From positions 3,844,001 to 3,908,000 of the forward strand of contig NZ_CP124747.1 in NCBI RefSeq assembly GCF_041860085.1: a stretch of DNA of 64,000 nucleotides, written 5' to 3'. Within the stretch, counting starts at the first letter, position 1. The number at the start of each line of letters is the position of its first letter. A program made the translations under genes and the position numbers. Below the pieces are notes generated by a model. The model worked only from the letters and a program-made list of their open reading frames with translations, made no database searches and was not told the DNA's origin. Source of the DNA: Schlesneria sp. DSM 10557 (GTDB taxonomy: Bacteria; Planctomycetota; Planctomycetia; Planctomycetales; Planctomycetaceae). Below are positions 50,364 through 61,581 of the stretch, piece by piece.

Positions 50364-50724
50364 ACACCGGGATCACCCGCCGGGCGTAAACCTTACCGAC
50401 TGCGGCAATTGTGCAAGGCACGACGGGCCCGCTGACGGTCAGGCCCCTGAAGTGCTGCCCGAGCTCCCAAAACCACTGCGGTTGTCGAGCCGCCTGGTCC
50501 CTGCACTTCCCTTGGGCGCATGAGCTTGTGGGGGCAATTTGCGCTCCCCGATTCAGAGAACCGCCGCAGTAGAATGCATCAGAAATTGCGCACGGAAATC
50601 GAGTCATTGAAATGGCCGGTAGTTTTATTCCAATCGGGGGTCTAAACTAGACAACGCAAGCTCCTGACCAGAAACTCAACTACTGAATTTCGATCGATCT
50701 CACAGATTTAACAAGGCATTCCGC
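50364..50724. other. Intergenic region upstream of the NtrC-type regulator, nothing recognised
   Basis: A 361-bp stretch. I looked for a sigma-54 promoter (TGGCAC-N5-TTGC) and found no good match. Short frames have no support. Confidence 0.35.
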
Positions 50725-52143
50725 ATGTCGGGGAAGGAAGGTACTCAGGTCGATCTCTCCGGGATCTCGATCCGCGTACTGATTGTCGATGATGACGAGG
50801 CTCACGCTCAAGCGGTCGCGGAGAGCCTGCAACGGGTGGGGTACGATTGTACTGTCGCTGCTTCTGGTAAACGGGCGGTCGCGCTGATCGAGAGCCAGAC
50901 TTATGACGTCATCGTCACCGATCTGATGATGGATGAAATCGATGGTCTCGAAGTTCTCCGCAAGTCCAAAGAAGAGCTCCCCGACGCAGAAGTCATTCTG
51001 CTGACAGGCCACGCGTCCATCAAGACAGCAGTCGCCGCTGGCCAGCACGGTGTCCATACCTACCTCACCAAGCCCCTGGACATCACCGAACTGCGACACG
51101 CGGTCGAGAAGGCATCCAGCCGGGTGCGACTCCTGCGGAGCAATGCGGAACTCAGCCGCAGACTCGACGAAAAATTTGGCTATGAAGGGGTCATTGGCAA
51201 CAGCCCGGCCATGCAGCGGGTCATGGAAAAGCTGCGCAGCGTCGCCTCCACCGACAGCACGGTTCTGATCCTGGGCGAAAGCGGAACCGGCAAGGAACTG
51301 GCCGCACGGGCCCTGCACCAGAATAGCGAACGCAAGAATAAACCCTTTGTCCCCCTGAACATTTCCGCCCTGCCGGAAAGCCTGCTCGAAGGAGAATTGT
51401 TCGGACACGAGCAGGGAGCTTTCACTGGCGCGGTGGGAAAACGAATTGGAAAATTCGAATACGCCAACGGAGGAACGCTCTTTCTCGACGAAGTCGGTGA
51501 AATGCCGATGGCGACCCAGATCAAGCTGCTGCGAGTTCTGGAAGACCGTAAAGTGTCACGCATTGGCGCCAATGAAGAGATGGACGTCAACGTCCGTGTC
51601 GTTGCCGCGACCAACGCCGACATGCAGGAAGGGATCCGAAAAGGGACCTTCCGCAAAGACCTCTACTTCCGGTTGGCAGTCGTCACGATCGAGCTTCCAC
51701 CACTACGTGAGCGTCGCAGCGATATACCGCTGCTGGTTGATTACTTCCTTAAACAACTCTCCGCGCGTCATCATCGCCCGTTGCCGATCGTCACGCGTCA
51801 GGCCCAACAGGCATTGATCGCTTACGAATGGCCCGGCAACGTTCGCGAACTTCGAAATGCGCTCGAAGGGATGATCATTCTGGACAAGGATGGACGTCTT
51901 GATATCGACGACCTTCCCCCCGACATTGCCCCACTCGGATTAAATGCGGAAAATCAGGATGGACAGGGGCATGTCCACGGTGCGGATTCCCTGATCGGCC
52001 GCCCCTTTACCGAGGTCGAAAAGTACTACATTCAGTGTGCATTGGAACTGACAGGCGGAAAACGCGAAGAGGCGGCGCATATGCTCGGCATCGGTGAACG
52101 CACGATGTATCGGAAGATAAAAGAGTTTGACATCAAAGGATGA
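50725..52143 (+). CDS. NtrC-family sigma-54-dependent response regulator
   Basis: A 472-aa regulator. REC domain (1-130) with acidic pocket VDDDE and phospho-acceptor Asp66 in [16 protein letters not shown]+ domain (~155-390): Walker [15 protein letters not shown] loop for sigma-54 contact ([11 protein letters not shown]), Walker [13 protein letters not shown], and [10 protein letters not shown]. Fis-type helix-turn-helix at the C-terminus ([23 protein letters not shown]). No cognate histidine kinase is adjacent. Its stop codon overlaps the start of the PhyH dioxygenase gene by ATGA. Confidence 0.94.
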   Translation: MSGKEGTQVDLSGISIRVLIVDDDEAHAQAVAESLQRVGYDCTVAASGKRAVALIESQTYDVIVTDLMMDEIDGLEVLRKSKEELPDAEVILLTGHASIKTAVAAGQHGVHTYLTKPLDITELRHAVEKASSRVRLLRSNAELSRRLDEKFGYEGVIGNSPAMQRVMEKLRSVASTDSTVLILGESGTGKELAARALHQNSERKNKPFVPLNISALPESLLEGELFGHEQGAFTGAVGKRIGKFEYANGGTLFLDEVGEMPMATQIKLLRVLEDRKVSRIGANEEMDVNVRVVAATNADMQEGIRKGTFRKDLYFRLAVVTIELPPLRERRSDIPLLVDYFLKQLSARHHRPLPIVTRQAQQALIAYEWPGNVRELRNALEGMIILDKDGRLDIDDLPPDIAPLGLNAENQDGQGHVHGADSLIGRPFTEVEKYYIQCALELTGGKREEAAHMLGIGERTMYRKIKEFDIKG

Positions 52144-52961
52144 GCCACCTAACTGGAACGGAGTTTGTTGACGTGCCGTCAGCCACACTCGACCTCGCGA
52201 CGCAGCTGTTTACCCAATCGCAACTCGAACAATTTCGACGAGATGGATTTATCGTCGTGCGCGGATTGGCGGCGGCAGACGATGTCGCTGCAATGCGTCG
52301 TGTGACAGACTATGGCCTCAGGGAAAGCGTTGAGCCGATCGAGTACGAGGCGGATCTGCACTACCCTGGCGCCCCCGAATCACGGGAGGCGGAAGGAGGC
52401 CGGACGGTTCGACGTCTCAAGCAGGCACACAGCCGCAGCTTTCTGTTCACGGAATGGATGATTCGACCGGAAGTGCTGGGACGACTCAAACAGCTACTCG
52501 GTCCCCGAGTCGTCTGTCCTCTCGCACACCACAACTGCATCATGACCAAGCAACCACAGTTCAGCAGCGAGACGGGCTGGCACCAGGATATCCGCTACTG
52601 GTCTTTTCAACGTCCAGAGCTCATCAATACATGGATCGCGCTGGGGACAGAGCACCCTGAGAATGGCTGCCTGCAGGTCATTCCCCATTCTCATACACTG
52701 TCGCTCGATCGCCGCCGCCTGGATGAAGAACTCTTTTTCCGCAGCGACCTCGAAGAGAATGCAGACCTGATCAGCACGAAGCAGTTCGTCTCACTCGACC
52801 CCGGCGACGTCCTCTTTTTCCATTGTCGGACGCTTCACGCCGCCAGCCGGAATTCGTCGAATCAGACAAAGTATTCGGTCGTCTTCACATTTCGATCAGC
52901 GGACAACCCTCCGCTTCCCGGCAGTCGATCTGCCAACCTTCCCGAATTGTTGCTACCGTAA
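52140..52961 (+). CDS. Phytanoyl-CoA dioxygenase (PhyH) family protein
   Basis: A 273-aa Fe(II)/2-oxoglutarate-dependent dioxygenase. The iron ligands are His148 and Asp150 in [10 protein letters not shown] and a His near 233 in [11 protein letters not shown]; an Arg for the 2-oxoglutarate carboxylate lies in SVVFTFR. N-terminal [15 protein letters not shown] is typical. Substrate unknown. The ATG overlaps the regulator stop codon, so the two are probably translationally coupled. This links the dioxygenase to the sigma-54 regulator's transcription. Confidence 0.88.
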   Translation: MSHLTGTEFVDVPSATLDLATQLFTQSQLEQFRRDGFIVVRGLAAADDVAAMRRVTDYGLRESVEPIEYEADLHYPGAPESREAEGGRTVRRLKQAHSRSFLFTEWMIRPEVLGRLKQLLGPRVVCPLAHHNCIMTKQPQFSSETGWHQDIRYWSFQRPELINTWIALGTEHPENGCLQVIPHSHTLSLDRRRLDEELFFRSDLEENADLISTKQFVSLDPGDVLFFHCRTLHAASRNSSNQTKYSVVFTFRSADNPPLPGSRSANLPELLLP

Positions 52962-53117
52962 GACGACGTCGGTCGATCGTCCCAGTGGTGCGTCTACGGA
53001 AAACTTGCCGCGAGGTTGAGAGCACGATGCAAAAACCAGCGTCCTCTGTTTCACGAAGGCTTAACTGTCATTGAGAGCCACGACAATGAGGCGTCGGCTG
53101 AAGGAGTTGGCTGAAGA

Positions 53118-53933
53118 ATGACGAACTTCTGGATCGGGGTTTTGCGGATAGCCTTTCTGTGCCTCGTGGTGCTCATTCCATCGACAGCCGTCTTCGCGGA
53201 AGAACCCACCGCTGCCGTGGCACGCCCACCCGTCCCCACAATCGATGTCCGACAGATGTTCGCCGACGGCGGCGCGATTGGATACATCATCGTAGCTCTC
53301 AGCCTCGCCATGCTGGCGCTGATCTTCGAACACTTGCTGACGATTCGTCGTCAGACACTCATGCCGGAGGGGCTGAGCGAGGATATTCAGAAGCTGATTG
53401 CCCAAGGTCAGATTAAAGTCGCTGAGGAGCGGAGTGTCGCCAGCCATAGCTTTCTGGGGTACCTGCTCGCCGCAGGACTGAGGGAAATTGAACTCGGCTA
53501 TTCAGCAGTCGAGAAAGCCATGGAGGACGCCGCCGCCCAGCAGGCCGCGCGGCTGATGCGGAAAATTGAGTACCTCTCCATGATCAGCACCGTTGCTCCG
53601 ATGCTCGGCCTGATGGGAACCGTCTGGGGAATGATCCTGGCGTTCATGGAGTTCGAACGCAAAGCGAATCCGCAGGTCAGTGAACTGGCACCTGGGATTT
53701 ACAAGGCCCTGGTGACCACTCTGTTCGGATTGATTGTCGCGATTCCCGCCATCGCCGCTTTTGGTTTTTTCCGCAACCGAATCGACGAACTGGTCGCTCA
53801 GACGGCACTGACAGCCGAGCAAGTTTTTGCAGATTTCAAGCGATCATCCGCAAGACGGCGCGACGAACGGAGGACGACCGCGGCAGCCGACACCGCAAGT
53901 GCGACGCCAGCTCGGCGGGAGACTCGTGGATGA
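53118..53933 (+). CDS. MotA/TolQ/ExbB proton channel family protein
   Basis: A 271-aa inner-membrane protein, the channel subunit that drives TolR/ExbD. An N-terminal signal-like segment (FWIGVLRIAFLCLVVLIPSTAVFA) is followed by TM1 (AIGYIIVALSLAMLALIFEHL, ~52-72), a cytoplasmic loop, then TM2 and TM3 (~155-220) with the family sequence YLSMISTVAPMLGLMGTVWGMILAF and GIYKALVTTLFGLIVAIPAIAAFGFF. A basic, Ala-rich tail follows. It overlaps the ExbD gene by ATGA. Whether it serves TonB-, Tol- or gliding-type functions cannot be told. Confidence 0.92.
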   Translation: MTNFWIGVLRIAFLCLVVLIPSTAVFAEEPTAAVARPPVPTIDVRQMFADGGAIGYIIVALSLAMLALIFEHLLTIRRQTLMPEGLSEDIQKLIAQGQIKVAEERSVASHSFLGYLLAAGLREIELGYSAVEKAMEDAAAQQAARLMRKIEYLSMISTVAPMLGLMGTVWGMILAFMEFERKANPQVSELAPGIYKALVTTLFGLIVAIPAIAAFGFFRNRIDELVAQTALTAEQVFADFKRSSARRRDERRTTAAADTASATPARRETRG

Positions 53934-54346
53934 GAATCCCCTCGCGGACGCAAGATCGGGGCTTCACATTCAACATTACACCACTGATCGATGTCGTGTT
54001 CCTGTTGATCATCTTTTTCCTTGTCGCGAGTCATTTCATTCGAAATGAACATCTGGAACGGATTGATCTTCCACTGGCATCACAAGGAAAAGACGAAGCC
54101 GAATCGCCAAGTCGCCTTTTGGTTACCGTCACACCTACGGGCCTGTTGTTCATGGGAACAACTCCCATTCTTGAAGCAGAAGTCGAACAGCGTCTGCAGC
54201 AACTGATCGCCAGGCATGGGGCGACCGCCACGGAACTACGCATCCGGGCTGACCGAACGGTTCCCTACAGTAAAGTCGAACCGCTGCTCCTCACTGCCGC
54301 ACGCAACAACGTCACCCGGGTTCGATTCTCTGTCCTGACAGAATGA
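53930..54346 (+). CDS. ExbD/TolR family protein
   Basis: A 138-aa partner of the preceding channel protein: cytoplasmic N-terminus with the family motif FTFNITPLIDVVFLLIIFFLVAS (one transmembrane helix; the Asp in TPLIDVVF is the proton-carrying residue), then a periplasmic domain ending LLLTAARNNVTRVRFSVLT. Start codon overlaps the upstream stop codon (ATGA). Confidence 0.93.
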   Translation: MRIPSRTQDRGFTFNITPLIDVVFLLIIFFLVASHFIRNEHLERIDLPLASQGKDEAESPSRLLVTVTPTGLLFMGTTPILEAEVEQRLQQLIARHGATATELRIRADRTVPYSKVEPLLLTAARNNVTRVRFSVLTE

Positions 54347-54496
54347 CACAACCAGCCAGAACCGTTCATCGAGAGCAGGCGGGCGAAAGGGTTCTTTGCC
54401 AAAATTGCGGGTAAATAACCGCACTTCACTCGCCGTGTTCCACGGAATACACTCCTGGCTCCATTAACTGATCGATTAATCTGAAAGGAATCTGCC

Positions 54497-56245
54497 TTGC
54501 GCTGGTCACAAACATTTATCCCGACGATGAAGGAAATCCCGTCGGACGCCGAGGTCCCCAGTCATCAGCTGATGCTACGTGCGGGACTGATCCGACAACT
54601 GATGGCGGGAGCCTATACGTACCTACCGCTGGGTGTCCGCGCCCTGAAAAAGGCTGAAGCGATCGTCCGGGAAGAAATGGACGCGGCGGGAGCGCTGGAA
54701 ATCCTCATGCCGGCACTGCAACCGATTGACCTGTTCGAAAGAACCGGCCGCAAGGAAGCTTTCGGCAACGTGCTGATCAACTTCAGCGTCCGGCGAGGTG
54801 ATCGGAACGTCCATATGGCACTTGGTCCGACTCATGAAGAAGTCGTGACCGATTTGATGTCACGCCACCTCAGCAGCCACCGCCAGATGCCGCTGACGGT
54901 CTATCAGATTCAGACGAAGTTCCGAAACGAAGAGCGTCCCCGCTTTGGAATCCTGCGAACAAGCGAATTCCTGATGAAGGATGCTTACAGCTTCCACTCA
55001 TCGATTGAATCGCTTAACGAAGTTTACCAGAAGATGTACCGCGCATATTGCCGGATCTTCGCCCGCTGTGGACTCGACTACATCCCTGTTGAAGCCGAAA
55101 GCGGTCCGATTGGTGGCGATGCTTCGCATGAATTCATGATCCCGGCCTCTAACGGTGAAGACCAGATCGTTTTCTGCAAGAAAACCAATTACGCGGCCAA
55201 TCTGGAACGGGCAGAAACCGGTCGCAAGCCACCCGAGATCACTACGTCACCCGACGCCAAGCCATTAACAAAGCTTCACACACCCGATGTCGGCAGCATC
55301 GAGTCGCTGTGCAAGTTTCTCAAGTGCAAACCAGAGAAGACCATCAAAACGCTCGTCTACCTTGCGGATGGCAAGCCTGTCGCGGTCCTTCTGCGAGGCG
55401 ATCATGAAGCAAACGAGGGAAAGATCCGGCGCGCACTGGCCGCCGCGACACTGGAACTCGCAGACCCTGACACGATCGCGCAAGTGACTGGTGCTCCGGT
55501 TGGATTTGCCGGGCCCGTCGGCATTAAATGCCCTGTCTATGCCGACCACGACGTACCTCTCGTCGTCAATTCCATCGTCGGGGCAAACGAAGGGGACCAT
55601 CACCTGGTCAACGTGAACGTCGCGCGTGACTACCAACTAACGACGACGTTTGATCTTCGTAATGCGGCTGCAGGGGATCCCAGTCCGCGGGGTGAAGGAA
55701 CGCTCGAACTGGTGCATGGAATCGAAGTCGGACACGTCTTCAAACTCGGCACCAAGTACAGTGTCTCCATGGGTGCCCTATACGATGACGAAACCGAGAA
55801 TCGCCAGCCCATCATCATGGGGTGCTATGGAATTGGCGTGAACCGGATTCTCGCGGGCCTGGCGGAGACAAAGCACGACGAGCAAGGCCTGATCTGGCCA
55901 CTTTCGATTGCTCCATACGAAGTCATTCTCAGCGTGATCGGCGCAAATGAACCTGAGACGTTTGCAGCCGCCGAAAAGATGTACGCCGAACTCCGGTCTC
56001 AAGGGGTCGACGTCCTCTTCGATGATCGCGATCTGCGCCCCGGTGTGAAGTTCAAGGATGCGGACTTGATTGGTATCCCTCTGCGTGTGAACTTTGGCGG
56101 CAAAGGCCTCAAGGAAGGGATCGTTGAACTCAAGTGGAGAAACGCTGCCGAGTCTGAACGGGTACCACTCACAGATGCCGTAAAGGCTGTCGTCGATCAG
56201 ATTGCTGCTAAGCGGAAAGCCGAATTGGCAGCCCTGCCAAACTAG
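54497..56245 (+). CDS. proS: Prolyl-tRNA synthetase
   Basis: A 582-aa class II aminoacyl-tRNA synthetase of the bacterial type, charging tRNA-Pro. TTG 54497 is the start: AAAGGA lies 8 nt upstream and the protein reads [30 protein letters not shown], matching the bacterial ProS N-terminus. Motif 2 [26 protein letters not shown]; motif 3 [16 protein letters not shown]; the editing INS domain lies between them (~235-405), so Cys/Ala editing is expected. The C-terminal anticodon domain is at ~470-580. Confidence 0.95.
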   Translation: MRWSQTFIPTMKEIPSDAEVPSHQLMLRAGLIRQLMAGAYTYLPLGVRALKKAEAIVREEMDAAGALEILMPALQPIDLFERTGRKEAFGNVLINFSVRRGDRNVHMALGPTHEEVVTDLMSRHLSSHRQMPLTVYQIQTKFRNEERPRFGILRTSEFLMKDAYSFHSSIESLNEVYQKMYRAYCRIFARCGLDYIPVEAESGPIGGDASHEFMIPASNGEDQIVFCKKTNYAANLERAETGRKPPEITTSPDAKPLTKLHTPDVGSIESLCKFLKCKPEKTIKTLVYLADGKPVAVLLRGDHEANEGKIRRALAAATLELADPDTIAQVTGAPVGFAGPVGIKCPVYADHDVPLVVNSIVGANEGDHHLVNVNVARDYQLTTTFDLRNAAAGDPSPRGEGTLELVHGIEVGHVFKLGTKYSVSMGALYDDETENRQPIIMGCYGIGVNRILAGLAETKHDEQGLIWPLSIAPYEVILSVIGANEPETFAAAEKMYAELRSQGVDVLFDDRDLRPGVKFKDADLIGIPLRVNFGGKGLKEGIVELKWRNAAESERVPLTDAVKAVVDQIAAKRKAELAALPN

Positions 56246-56269
56246 CTATTCCTTCCGCAGCAACGAAAA

Positions 56270-56300
56270 CGGGAGTGTCGGCAGATTGCCGACACTCCCG
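56270..56300 (-). terminator. 14-bp hairpin terminator, minus strand
   Basis: CGGGAGTGTCGGCA (56270-56283) pairs perfectly with TGCCGACACTCCCG (56287-56300) around GAT. On the minus strand the stem is followed by TTTTCG, downstream of the TPR-like gene; it may also act on proS transcripts. Confidence 0.65.
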
Positions 56301-56321
56301 GACGGAAACGGAAGATCCCCA

Positions 56322-56353
56322 CCGCCTGGCGAGCAAATGAAGCTGCCAGGCGG
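56322..56353 (+). terminator. 9-bp hairpin between proS and the TPR-like gene
   Basis: CCGCCTGGC (56322-56330) pairs with GCCAGGCGG (56345-56353), followed by GTTCTGTTCT on the plus strand. A second, weaker candidate terminator for proS. Confidence 0.4.
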
Positions 56354-56365
56354 GTTCTGTTCTAC

Positions 56366-56806
56366 CTAGTTCTGATCGTCGCTCGTGCGGCGACCAGACG
56401 ATTTCGATACATGAAAAATCGGCGCAATAATCAACTTTGCACCAACCGGAACATCATCCGGCATGTCCAAGGCGGCAGCGGTCTCGTCGGCCAGTTGGAT
56501 TTGGCCATCGTGTCGATAGCAGTTGCTGAGTGCCAGAAGAGCACGCTGATTGAACGGCGACGGGAACATTTGCGCCGCCCGGTTCAACGGTTCGATGGCA
56601 TCAGCATATTTTTCTTGAGCTTGCAGAGCCTCGCCCCGAAACAACTCGGCGATTGGTGCGAACGGGCCAGGGTCCGTCACAGTATTCAATTCAGCCAGAG
56701 CGTAATTCGGGAGGCCCAGTTCAAGATATCCCTCGGCAGCCGCAAGCCGCCGAACCACAATTTGAGGACTCAAACTGTTCACAGTTCCAGCATCTTCAGT
56801 TGTCAT
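56366..56806 (-). CDS. Small TPR-like hypothetical protein
   Basis: About 146 aa from ATG 56806, chosen because GGAGG lies 5 nt upstream; the frame is open 21 codons further. Consecutive helical pairs resemble tetratricopeptide repeats: RRLAAAEGYLELGLPNYALAELNTV, AELFRGEALQAQEKYADAIEPLNRAAQ, NQRALLALSNCYRHDGQIQLADE. No signal peptide. Probably a protein-interaction adaptor; partner unknown. Confidence 0.75.
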   Translation of the reverse strand: MTTEDAGTVNSLSPQIVVRRLAAAEGYLELGLPNYALAELNTVTDPGPFAPIAELFRGEALQAQEKYADAIEPLNRAAQMFPSPFNQRALLALSNCYRHDGQIQLADETAAALDMPDDVPVGAKLIIAPIFHVSKSSGRRTSDDQN

Positions 56807-57400
56807 CACAGCCTCCGTCCCATTGGGTAGAAGACCAAAATTCCAGTGCAGCAATTTGTCCGCCAACATGGCGACAGCGTTTTATAGATGCACCCAGCGT
56901 GCCAAAAGTTTCAGCACTTCTTCAAAAATCGTCACAACCAACGATAGACGCTAGATAAGACTCGTCAAGTGCGCCAAGGTTCGTTTTCTACATTGTCAAA
57001 TTGACAAAACTGTCGCAGGAAAATGTTCCAGAAAGCTACCCTTAGAATCACATCAACCACACTTTGAATGATTGTGGCAGCAGCTTACTCGGACGTTGGC
57101 AAACATCGGGGTCCGTACAGGAATGAATATGGTGCCCGCAAATTGGGAGATGGTTGCCGCCATCCAGGGCAAATCGGACTTGGATTGGAGTTCAGACTGA
57201 CGATTGTGCTGCTGCGGGACGTTCGGTTCAGGTTGTGACGGGGATATGACTGATGAATAAACCGAGAAATCATCGCCCATGAAGCGGCTGAACCTTTACC
57301 CAGACCGCTCAACAACGCATAGAATTTCTCACTTGTCAGCTCTGGCTCTCTATGCCAAACTGATTTTGTCACATGTTGATCAGAACAAAGGGTGCGACTT
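56807..57400. other. Divergent intergenic region with a 15-bp palindrome
   Basis: This 594-bp stretch lies between the TPR-like gene and the exported hypothetical gene. The palindrome at 56993-57007 is the only clear element; short open frames have no support. Confidence 0.4.
56993..57007. promoter_or_regulatory. Palindrome TTGTCAA-A-TTGACAA
   Basis: Perfect 7-bp half-sites with a 1-nt centre, in a divergent intergenic region. It contains TTGACA on both strands, so each half could be a -35 element, but no good -10 element at 16-18 bp follows either one. An operator is possible. Confidence 0.35.
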
Positions 57401-58210
57401 ATGCGGGGTTTTCTCACAACGGCCGTCGCGGGAATCGCCTGCATGATGGGGGGGCTCTGTTGGGGCCAGGGAATCGTCAGTCAATTGCCAGCCGACGGTA
57501 CCTGGGTCCGGTATGAGGGGATCTACTCTCAAATCGAGTTCCGTCCCGAAACTGCGGCCGGAAAGCTCGAAATCGAGCCCTGGATTGAACATGTTACAAT
57601 CAAATCCGTCGGCGAGGAGACGGCAGAGTACCGGGGCGAATCCGTCCCCTGCCGCTGGGTCGAAATTAAGATCGAAAGAGGGCGTGAACGGGACGGAAAG
57701 GTCGATACCGGGCTGACCGGCCTTGAGATCTACAAAGTCCTGATCCCCGAAATGGCGGTCGTGGCGGACAGCGTGGACGATCAAGGCGTCCCCATTAGCT
57801 TTCTGCCCCTCGTCAAGGGTTTCCGCAAAGTCGGTAAGTCTGAACCCAAGCCGTTGACCGAGCCGGCATTACAGCTTTACCCGCTGGGCATCCTGATTGG
57901 CTACTATCGCGAACTGGAAGTCGTCGCGGAAGACGTCGATGCGGAAGTCGGAATTGGCTCCTTCAAAACAACCCAGTTCCAGGGTGAGATCACAATTGAG
58001 CGTGCGATCAGCCGTACCATGCAGGAATCGACGATCTGGAAAAGCCCGGAAGCTCCGTTTGGCGTTGCCCGCTGGGCTACGAAGCTCACCCGTGAAGTCA
58101 AAGATGGTCAGGCACCTCGAAGCGACTTCAAACCTGTATCACAGGTGACCGTCGAGATGCGAGCGAAGGAAACAGGACAGGACGCCAAGAGCGACCTGAA
58201 TCTCCCGTAA
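57401..58210 (+). CDS. Exported hypothetical protein
   Basis: About 269 aa from ATG 57401 (GTG 57392 is an in-frame alternative); AAAGGG lies 9 nt upstream. Signal peptide MRGFLTTAVAGIACMMGGLCWG, cleaved near residue 22. The mature part starts with WVRYEGIYSQIEFRPE and is beta-rich, with paired Tyr/Trp-containing strands; no motif recognised. The next gene begins 64 bp downstream on the same strand. Confidence 0.78.
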   Translation: MRGFLTTAVAGIACMMGGLCWGQGIVSQLPADGTWVRYEGIYSQIEFRPETAAGKLEIEPWIEHVTIKSVGEETAEYRGESVPCRWVEIKIERGRERDGKVDTGLTGLEIYKVLIPEMAVVADSVDDQGVPISFLPLVKGFRKVGKSEPKPLTEPALQLYPLGILIGYYRELEVVAEDVDAEVGIGSFKTTQFQGEITIERAISRTMQESTIWKSPEAPFGVARWATKLTREVKDGQAPRSDFKPVSQVTVEMRAKETGQDAKSDLNLP

Positions 58211-58274
58211 CGACGCCACTGTGATGAATGAGCATTGGTGACAGACCTCTCTGCTTCTGACGGCCGAGGCGAAT

Positions 58275-61200
58275 GTGAACCAGAAATCGCTGGCCATACT
58301 TTTTGTGACGGTCACTCTGTTCTCACTGCGAGGACAGAGTCCAGCGGACGAACCGGCGACGCCTGTCGCTGCTGATTCAGTCACGAATAGCCCGATCGAT
58401 TTCGTTCGCGATGTTCAACCTCTGTTGGAAAAGTCCTGCATCCGGTGTCATGGGCCCGATAAACAAAAAGGGGGCCTTCGACTGGATGTCCGCGAATCGG
58501 CTTTCACCCAGGGAGACGCCTTTGCTCCCAATGTCATTGCAGGAAAGAGCGACGAAAGCCCTTTAATCTCCTTTGTCACTGGGACCGGCGACCTGACGAT
58601 GCCCCCCGACGGAGAGCGGCTTTCGGCCACCGAGATCGCCACGTTGAAAAGCTGGATCGATCAGGGAGCAAACTGGCCGGACTCTGCCGCCGGACGTCTC
58701 GCGAACAAATCTGATCTGTGGTCTCTCAAGGCACTCATCTCTCCGCCGGTCCCTCTGCCTGACGAAGTGGCCAAGAGCGGTTCTAACGCCATCGACGCTT
58801 TCATCCAGCAGAAGCGGACGGAGCTCAAACTTCGTTCGAATCCTGAGGCGGACCGCCGAACGCTGATTTGCCGTGTCTATCTGACTCTCACGGGACTTCC
58901 TCCCGAACCTGCCGAAGTCGATCAATTCGTCGCCGACCCTGATCCCAAAGCCTACGAAACATTGGTCGATCGATTGCTGGACTCTCCTCGCTACGGCGAG
59001 CGTTGGGCTCGCCACTGGCTGGACGCAGTGCACTTTGCCGAAACACACGGCAACGACCAAGACCGTATCCGCGAACATGCCTGGCCGTACCGTGACTATC
59101 TGATTCAGGCATTCAACGACGACAAACCCTATTCTCAGTTTGTGCAGGAGCAAATCGCGGGGGATGCATTGTTTCCCGACGACCCGCGGAAGACTGCCGC
59201 CCTGGGATTCCTGGCGGCAGGCCCTTGGGACGAAAGTTCTCTGCGCGACATCCGCGAGGACACCCTCGACCGGCAAATCGCCCGCTATCTCGACCGGGAC
59301 GATATGCTGGCCAATGTCATCAACAATTTCTGCAGCCTGACTGTCCAATGCGCGCGCTGTCACGACCACAAATTCGACCCGATCACCCAGCACGACTACT
59401 ACGCGTTGCAAGCCGTGTTTTCCGGGGTTGAACGTGCCAATCGGCAATATGATCTCGATCCTGCTGTCCATCAGCAACGAAAGTCGCTGACCCGCACAAA
59501 ACGCGAACTGGAACAGCGATCTGCCGAACAACTCGCCCGTCTGAAGACGCCAGAGGTTCAGCAGGAAGTCGCAGCATGGGAGGCAGGTCTCCAATCTCGC
59601 GAAGCCCGTTGGGTGGTTGTGGAGGGCGAATCGTTCACGTCATCTGACGGAGCCTCCTTATCAAGACAGGGGGACGGTTCAATCCTCTCCAGTGGCCCTC
59701 GCCCCGACAAAGACACTGTTACCGTCGTCTGGACCCCCTCTAGCATTGCTGGATCAACGGAGAGTCCGCCCCTACTGGAAGTGGATTCACATCATGTTGA
59801 CAGCAGCACAAACAAGTTCGCATCACTTCAACGGATCACCGCCATCCGGCTCGAAGTTCTGACGGACGACAGCCTGCCGCATACAGGCCCCGGTCGCCAG
59901 GACAACGGCAATCTACACCTGTCGGAGTTCGAGCTGTTCGTCGATGACCAGCCCGTCCCATTGATCAATCCCTCGGCCGATTTCAATCAGCAGGATTGGG
60001 ACATCTCGAAAGCGATTGACCAGAATGAAGCGACCGCCTGGGGAATCCACCCCAGACAAGGCTCGCCACATCACGCGGTCTTCGAACTCCGAACCCCGAT
60101 TGAAGTGCACAAGCCTGACAATTCCGGCCCCATCAAGCTTGAGTCACCACCCTCTGACCAGCCACTTGTCACCCCCACATCGCTCCGATTTGTTCTCAAG
60201 CAACGACATGGAATGGGCCATTTAATTGGACGCTTCCGCTTGCTCGTTACCGACGCCTCTCCGCCCGTTCGAGCGTCCGAGTTCCCGATTGAGATCACAA
60301 CCATACTCTCCATTTCCAACGACCAGCGGAGTGACGCCCAGCGAACGGAGCTCGCACTATATCAGCAGCTTGAACTGGTGAATCGCAGTCTCGCCGCCCT
60401 TCCCTCGCCTCATTTCATTTATGCGGCCGCAGCCGATTTTGAGCCGGACGGAGCACTTCGACCTCCGCCGGGTCCCAGGCCTGTCCACGTCTTACACCGC
60501 GGCGATATTCGTCACCCCCGCGCTGAAGCGCTGCCGGGGGGACTTTCGTGTCTCACGGGACTCCCGTCTCGATTCGAACTTGCTGAGAACGCCCCTGAAT
60601 CCGCACGACGAGCCGCTCTTGCGAATTGGATTGTCTCCCGGGAGAACGTCCTTACCTGGCGATCGATCGTTAATCGTGTCTGGCACCATCATTTCGGACG
60701 AGGGCTCGTCCCCACGCTCAATGACTTCGGGCATATGGGAGAGCAGCCCTCTCATCCCGAGTTACTCGACTGGCTGGCCATTCAATTCCGGGACAGAGGA
60801 CAGTCCCTCAAGCAACTGCACCGCATGATCCTGACCAGCCAGACATACCGGCAAAGTTCTGCAGTCACACTGCCAACCGCACAAGATGCCGATGTCGATC
60901 GAGAGGACATTGCCGCCACCATCGATGCCGACAACCGTTTCCTCTGGAGGATGAACCGCACTCGACTCGACGCGGAATCACTCAGAGACTCAATCCTTGC
61001 GATCTCGGGTCGGCTGGACCTGCGGATGGGGGGGCCCGTCCGATCGCCATTTCGACCTTCAACCGGGAATCCACGTCACCCCTCACGTCGACTACGTGAA
61101 TTTTGATCCTGCGAGTGATCAAGGACGGCGACGAAGCATCTACCGCTTTCTCTTCCGAACACTGCCTGATCCTTTTATGGAAGCGCTGGACTGTCCCTCG

Positions 61201-61518
61201 GGTGACCAGATCACTCCCGCAAGAACGACCAGCGTCACGATTCAGCAGGCTTTATCCCTTTGGAATGACCCCTTCGTCACACGTCATTGCGAATTCATGG
61301 AAGCACGAATCAATGACCTTGTGTCAAAGCAATTCCCTCTTGAAGCCGATGCCGACAAACGCGTCGATGCCTGCATCCCACTGGCGTTTCGCATGATTCT
61401 CCTGCGACGCCCGACTGACGCTGAGACGAGAGATGTCGCCGTCTACATTCGAAAACACGGCGTCGCCAATCTCTGCCGGCTGCTCATCAACTCCAACGAA
61501 TTCATGTTCGTCGACTGA
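58275..61518 (+). pseudogene. Cytochrome c/DUF1549/DUF1553 protein gene, broken by a frameshift
   Basis: The frame from GTG 58275 (GAGG ~6 nt upstream) encodes a signal peptide, a PSCyt1-type cytochrome c domain with CIRCH near residue 56, DUF1549 with LTLTGLPPEPAEVDQF, WARHWLDAVHFAET and CARCHDHKFDP, and most of DUF1553 (WRSIVNRVWHHHFGRGLVPTLNDFGH). It then runs into an early stop at 61106. The expected continuation (PSDRHFDLQPGIHVTPHVDY... to NEFMFVD) is in the next frame, 60997-61518. The switch falls at a run of seven G (about 61028-61034); deleting one G restores MGGPSDRHFDL. The cause is a one-base insertion or sequencing error. Confidence 0.85.
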
Positions 61519-61581
61519 GTCTGGAATCGCATGCCATGGGAGGCCGTCAAACGACAAGGGGCTGGCTACAGCAGCCTTGAA

